Shown here: positions 13,138-14,554 of the stretch, one piece after another | How the letters are laid out: each line of letters starts with the position of its first letter | Numbering within the stretch: position 1 is the first letter of the stretch | Assembly: GCA_964454545.1 (NCBI GenBank) | Contig: CAYVTI010000049.1 | Coordinates: forward strand, 1 to 14,554 | DNA: 14,554 bases | Direction: 5' to 3' | DNA from: JABCZZ01 sp964454545 | GTDB taxonomy: Bacteria; Pseudomonadota; Alphaproteobacteria; Rickettsiales; JABCZZ01 | Program-made: the position numbers and the translations under genes | Notes under the pieces: generated by a model | Seen by the model: only the letters and a program-made list of their open reading frames with translations | What the model was told of the DNA's origin: nothing | Database searches by the model: none

Positions 13138-14478
13138 ATGGTTTCTGCGGCAGAACGTCTAGCAAGTAATTTTGATTTCAGCGTCATTGGCAAGGCAACC
13201 GAACTTAAGAAGCGCCTGTGGTTTGTTGTGGGTGCGCTCATCATATCGCGTATCGGCGCGTATGTCCCGATACCGGGCATCGATCCGCAGATACTGTCCG
13301 AGATTTTTAAACATCATTCCGGCGGTGTGCTGGGCATGTTCAACATGTTCTCCGGCGGCGCGTTGGGACGCATGGCGATATTTGCGCTTGCCATCATGCC
13401 CTACATTTCTTCTTCGATTATCATACAGCTGATGACGGTGGCCTCGCCCCATCTTGCGGCTTTGAAGAAAGAAGGGGAGGCCGGGCGCAGGAAGATAAAC
13501 CAGTACACCCGTTATGGCACCGTGCTTCTCGCGTTTATGCAAGGGTACGGTATTGCGGTTGGGCTTGAGGGGATGCAGGAGCGCGGTGTGTCCGCAGTGC
13601 TTGAGCCTGGCATGTTCTTCCGTCTTACCACGGCGATGACGCTGGTAGGGGGGACAATGTTTCTGATGTGGCTGGGCGAGCAGATTACGGCGCGCGGTAT
13701 CGGCAACGGCACATCGCTTATTATCTTTTCCGGCATCGTCGCGGGATTTCCGGGCGCGATCGCCAGTACGCTGGAACTTGGCCGTACGGGCGCGCTGCCG
13801 GTGGAAATCATCTTTATAGTCATCATCATTGCGCTTGCGCTTATCGCCTTCATCGTTTTCATGGAACGTGCGCAGCGGCGCATTCTGGTGCAGTATCCCA
13901 AGCGCCAGGTCGGCCTTAAAATGATGGGCGGAGAGAGTTCGCACCTGCCGCTCAAGTTTAACATGTCCGGTGTCATCCCGCCGATTTTCGCAAGCGCCAT
14001 ACTGCTGTTCCCGCTCACGATCGCTAATTTTAATCATGGCAGGGGGCCGGCATGGTTTAATACCATTACCGCTTATCTTGGGCATGGGCAGCCGCTTTAT
14101 ATCGTACTGTATGTGGCAGCCATTGTTTTTTTCAGCTTCTTCTATACTCCGATTGTGTTCAATACCAATGAAACGGCGGATAACCTGAAGAAGTACGGAG
14201 GATTTATCGCAGGTATCCGGCCGGGTAAGAATACTGCCGAATATCTCGATTATGTCCTGACGCGCCTGACTGCGGTAGGTGCGATATATCTTTCGGTTGT
14301 CTGCGTGCTGCCGGAAATCTTGATCGCCAATTACAAAATGCCGTTTTATCTTGGTGGCACGAGCCTGCTCATTACCGTCAGTGTGCTGATGGATTTTGTC
14401 TCCCAGGTGCAGTCGCATCTCTTCGCTCATCAGTATGAAGGCCTGATCAAGAAAGCAAGGCTGAAAGGCAAGAAATGA
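13138..14478 (+). CDS. secY: Preprotein translocase subunit SecY
   Basis: SecY is the inner-membrane channel of the Sec translocon and works with SecE, SecG, SecA and the ribosome. The 446-aa product has ten hydrophobic segments, at about 27-43, 78-101, 125-144, 158-180, 190-212, 220-243, 277-295, 318-340, 374-395 and 403-423. The plug region is near 60-72 (SGGVLGMFNMFSGG). The cytoplasmic loop with RPGKNTAEYL (361-370) holds the Arg needed for SecA function in E. coli. AGGA at 13128-13131 precedes the ATG by 6 bp. The stop overlaps the adk start as ATGA. The spacer before it is filled by a heptamer palindrome. Confidence 0.99.
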   Translation: MVSAAERLASNFDFSVIGKATELKKRLWFVVGALIISRIGAYVPIPGIDPQILSEIFKHHSGGVLGMFNMFSGGALGRMAIFALAIMPYISSSIIIQLMTVASPHLAALKKEGEAGRRKINQYTRYGTVLLAFMQGYGIAVGLEGMQERGVSAVLEPGMFFRLTTAMTLVGGTMFLMWLGEQITARGIGNGTSLIIFSGIVAGFPGAIASTLELGRTGALPVEIIFIVIIIALALIAFIVFMERAQRRILVQYPKRQVGLKMMGGESSHLPLKFNMSGVIPPIFASAILLFPLTIANFNHGRGPAWFNTITAYLGHGQPLYIVLYVAAIVFFSFFYTPIVFNTNETADNLKKYGGFIAGIRPGKNTAEYLDYVLTRLTAVGAIYLSVVCVLPEILIANYKMPFYLGGTSLLITVSVLMDFVSQVQSHLFAHQYEGLIKKARLKGKK

Positions 14479-14554
14479 ACATTGTCCTTTTAGGGCCGCC
14501 GGGCGCGGGGAAAGGGACGCAGGCGGAACTGCTGCAGCAATGGCTGGGCGTTCC
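14475..14554 (+). CDS. adk: Adenylate kinase, 3'-truncated by the window edge
   Basis: Adenylate kinase interconverts ATP plus AMP and two ADP in the cytosol. Only 26 full codons are present. They read MNIVLLGPPGAGKGTQAELL and a few more residues, which includes the P-loop GPPGAGKGT (7-15) diagnostic of the family. The ATG overlaps the secY stop by 4 bp, so coupled translation is likely. secY followed directly by adk, without rpmJ, is the usual alphaproteobacterial order. Confidence 0.95.
   Translation, partial: MNIVLLGPPGAGKGTQAELLQQWLGV

Noticed and set aside
13159..14430. 423-codon open frame on the minus strand opposite secY
   Set aside because: A coding shadow: its residues are charged and repetitive where secY encodes membrane helices, and it has no motif or separate context.
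14461..14500. Missing rpmJ (L36) after secY as a gene loss
   Set aside because: Alphaproteobacteria normally have adk directly after secY, with rpmJ elsewhere, so this is the expected order.

Overview
The window is a continuous stretch of the conserved bacterial translation cluster (str tail, S10 and spc operons), with every gene on the + strand. It runs from a 5'-truncated fusA through tuf and 22 ribosomal protein genes to secY and the first codons of adk. The organism is most likely an alphaproteobacterium. The EF-Tu, EF-G and L14 sequences look alphaproteobacterial, S14 is the long zinc-free form, and adk directly follows secY with an ATGA overlap and no rpmJ between them. I cannot place it below class from this window.

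Layout: fusA(partial)-tuf | rpsJ-rplC-rplD-rplW | rplB-rpsS-rplV-rpsC-rplP-rpmC-rpsQ-rplN | rplX | rplE-rpsN-rpsH-rplF-rplR-rpsE-rpmD-rplO | secY-adk(partial). Most neighbours are 1-35 bp apart, and rpsJ/rplC and secY/adk overlap by 4 bp. Five spacers are much longer: tuf-rpsJ (83 bp), rplW-rplB (90), rplN-rplX (133), rplX-rplE (101) and rplO-secY (77). No gene-free stretch exceeds 300 bp.

The long spacers hold the unusual content, and they fall into two kinds. Two of them (rplW-rplB and rplX-rplE) share a promoter-like module, TTTCAYTTGCAAT followed by TATAA, with a -35-like TTGCAA exactly 16 bp from the -10-like hexamer. Each module is followed by a small GC-ended hairpin. These look like twin internal promoters that would divide the cluster into separately boosted segments. 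The other three (tuf-rpsJ, rplN-rplX and rplO-secY) hold imperfect palindromes built from short tandem units: 8-mers, 7-mers and 7-mers respectively. Each palindrome ends just before the ribosome-binding site of the next gene.

The proteins are otherwise orthodox, with key residues in place. Exceptions are low-complexity Lys/Ala/Glu tails on L29 (C-terminal) and L30 (N-terminal), and shorter basic or charged tails on L3, L22, L23 and S5. I see no mobile-element gene, CRISPR array, tRNA or rRNA. No new protein-coding system is present; what is new, if anything, lies in the intergenic elements.
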